Shown: piece after piece, positions 15,300-16,067 of the stretch | Numbering within the stretch: the stretch's first letter is position 1 | How the letters are laid out: each line of letters opens with the position of its first letter | DNA from: an uncultured Acidobacteriota bacterium | GTDB taxonomy: Bacteria; Acidobacteriota; Terriglobia; UBA7540 | Direction of reading: 5' to 3' | DNA length: 16,067 nt | NCBI GenBank assembly: GCA_937900045.1 | Contig: CALCEB010000242.1 | Span: 1-16,067 of the forward strand | Made by a program: the position numbers and the translations under genes | Notes under the pieces: model-generated | The model's database searches: none | What the model was told of the DNA's origin: nothing | The model's input: only the letters and a program-made list of their open reading frames with translations

Positions 15300-15596
15300 A
15301 TGGAAATCACTACATCCAGGTGGGAAGAAATCCCGGCAATTCCGTGGCAGACTCCGCTCACCGGGTTGCCGCCCTTCTTCGGCAAAAATGAGTTAGAGCT
15401 GAATGCCAAAGTCGCGAAGCGGCAGTTCTTCCCAATTTTCACCGCCAAATCCGGCCTAGGAGAAGCAACCCATTTAGGTAAGGTCACGGGTTGGCAGCCG
15501 CCCCCACCGAACAAAAGCGGGGGCGGGTGTCGTTCCTGGCCGCAACGGTGCGTGCTCCCTCGGCTGGATGCAATCTCCAAAAAAGGAGGAGAATAA
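15300..15596 (+). CDS. Doubtful short ORF, possible gene remnant
   Basis: This is a 98-codon frame from ATG 15300 to TAA 15594-15596, ending 2 bases before the next gene's ATG. The ribosome binding site is poor: AAGAGG touches the start. Residues near 48-63 read FTAKSGLGEATHLGKVTG; a Gly-x-x-THLG-x-x-T pattern occurs in some uncharacterised secreted beta-strand proteins, so this may be the remnant of such a gene. The rest is Pro/Gly-rich, and the GC hairpin at 15498-15526 falls inside it. It may equally be non-coding leader DNA. Confidence 0.25.
   Translation: MEITTSRWEEIPAIPWQTPLTGLPPFFGKNELELNAKVAKRQFFPIFTAKSGLGEATHLGKVTGWQPPPPNKSGGGCRSWPQRCVLPRLDAISKKGGE
15498..15526. other. GC-rich hairpin upstream of the partial gene
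   Basis: CCGCCCCC and GGGGGCGG form a perfect 8-bp stem around a 13-nt loop rich in A. It ends about 70 bases before the ATG at 15599 and might sit in that gene's leader. No T-tract follows on either strand, so it is not a standard terminator. Confidence 0.4.
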
Positions 15597-15598
15597 AA

Positions 15599-16067
15599 AT
15601 GGCCAAGAAAGATGCAACCGATCCAGGCCCCGCAATCACTCCCGCGACCGTGGGGTGTTGTCCACAACTCGAACCCTGTGAAATTTGCGACTTACTAAAC
15701 TTCACGTACCGGCTTCCCTTCCGCCCGCTTATTGCAGCGGGCGATCAGCAGCAAGTGGTACCGGTGGAGGTCACGCTACATTACCGGCTGACACGCTGCT
15801 CGGGGCCGCTTTCACTGGGTGATCTCATGTATTCAACGACGCTCTTGCCCGGCGAAAAAGTGCAGCTCTACTCCAGCGACCGGCACACACGATTCAGTTT
15901 CGACAGCGAAACGAAACTCTCCTATCACACGGAGACAACCTCGGAAGAGTCCTACTACGCGGCAGGCATGGCTTACGGGATGAGCAATCTCAACCTGCTC
16001 GACACGACCAACGCGAGCTCGTCATTCAGCTCTTCGTCAGTCAGTGGGGGCGCTGTCTCTTATACAC
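15599..16067 (+). CDS. Hypothetical protein, 3' truncated by the contig end
   Basis: ATG 15599 is preceded by AAGGAGG (15583-15589) at 9 nt, the strongest translation signal in the window. The frame stays open to the end; 151 residues are genuine before adapter sequence begins. The N-terminus has clustered cysteines (C20, C21, C27, C30), which might bind metal or form disulfides. Residues about 55-66 (VPVEVTLHYRL) look like a beta strand, and 82-101 (LLPGEKVQLYSSDRHTRFSF) look conserved. A Thr/Glu/Ser-rich tract and a Ser-run (140-149) follow. No signal peptide or membrane segment is visible. I cannot name the family. It does not seem to belong with its neighbours, and its partners would lie beyond the contig end. 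Confidence 0.75.
   Translation, partial: MAKKDATDPGPAITPATVGCCPQLEPCEICDLLNFTYRLPFRPLIAAGDQQQVVPVEVTLHYRLTRCSGPLSLGDLMYSTTLLPGEKVQLYSSDRHTRFSFDSETKLSYHTETTSEESYYAAGMAYGMSNLNLLDTTNASSSFSSSSVSGGAVSYT
16053..16067. other. Tn5 mosaic-end (Nextera) adapter sequence at the contig end
   Basis: CTGTCTCTTATACAC is identical to the first 15 bases of the Tn5 transposase mosaic end used in Nextera libraries. It sits exactly at the last base of the window, as expected for untrimmed adapter in an assembled contig. The last residues read from it (AVSYT) are not biological. Confidence 0.88.

Noticed and set aside
15137..15667. 176-codon minus-strand ORF across the divergent gap
   Set aside because: It overlaps the strong ribosome binding site and start of the plus-strand gene and has no recognisable domain.

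Overview
The window looks like a piece of an Acidobacteriota genome, most likely from a metagenome or draft assembly. The clues are an Oar-like TonB-dependent receptor with an N-terminal carboxypeptidase-regulatory domain, a giant FG-GAP/ASPIC-UnbV/TPR protein of the CRTAC1 type beside a secreted TPR protein, high GC in genes with AT-rich gaps, and many GTAG-headed palindromic repeats. No rRNA, tRNA, CRISPR array or transposase gene was seen. The last 15 bases equal the Tn5 mosaic-end (Nextera) adapter, so the right edge is a contig end carrying library sequence.

Layout, left to right. Bases 50-457 (-) hold a small protein with a Cys/His motif. Bases 458-1649 hold no gene I can recognise, but they contain two minus-strand promoter-like sites, each overlapping a TTACTA/TAGTAA dyad of BlaI/MecI-operator appearance. 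A 66-codon ORF with a strong ribosome binding site lies at 1650-1850 (-). Next come hemE (uroporphyrinogen decarboxylase, 2257-3375, -) and, divergently, a secreted TPR protein (3611-5416, +) followed by a Tat-exported CRTAC1-family protein (5539-9702, +). Convergent to these is a 1157-residue TonB-dependent receptor (9963-13436, -) with its own intrinsic terminator. After an AT-rich gap come a family 4-type uracil-DNA glycosylase (14119-15132, -) and, divergently, a short doubtful ORF and a gene of unknown function cut off by the contig end (15599-16067, +).

The TPR protein, the CRTAC1 protein and the TonB receptor all carry export signals and form an envelope-directed block. Their joint role is not known and the sequence gives no substrate. 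HemE (tetrapyrrole synthesis) and the glycosylase (base-excision repair) are unrelated housekeeping genes.

The most striking signal is a family of REP-like elements: a GTAG head followed by an 8-bp stem, a 3-nt loop and an 8-bp stem. Nine copies are seen. Two sit in frame inside the CRTAC1 gene and add residues to the protein, one supplies that gene's stop codon, five cluster in the convergent gap after it, and two form a perfect 26-bp inverted pair. Stem positions vary with compensating changes between copies, which points to selection on the hairpin. No REP-associated transposase (RAYT) is encoded in the window.
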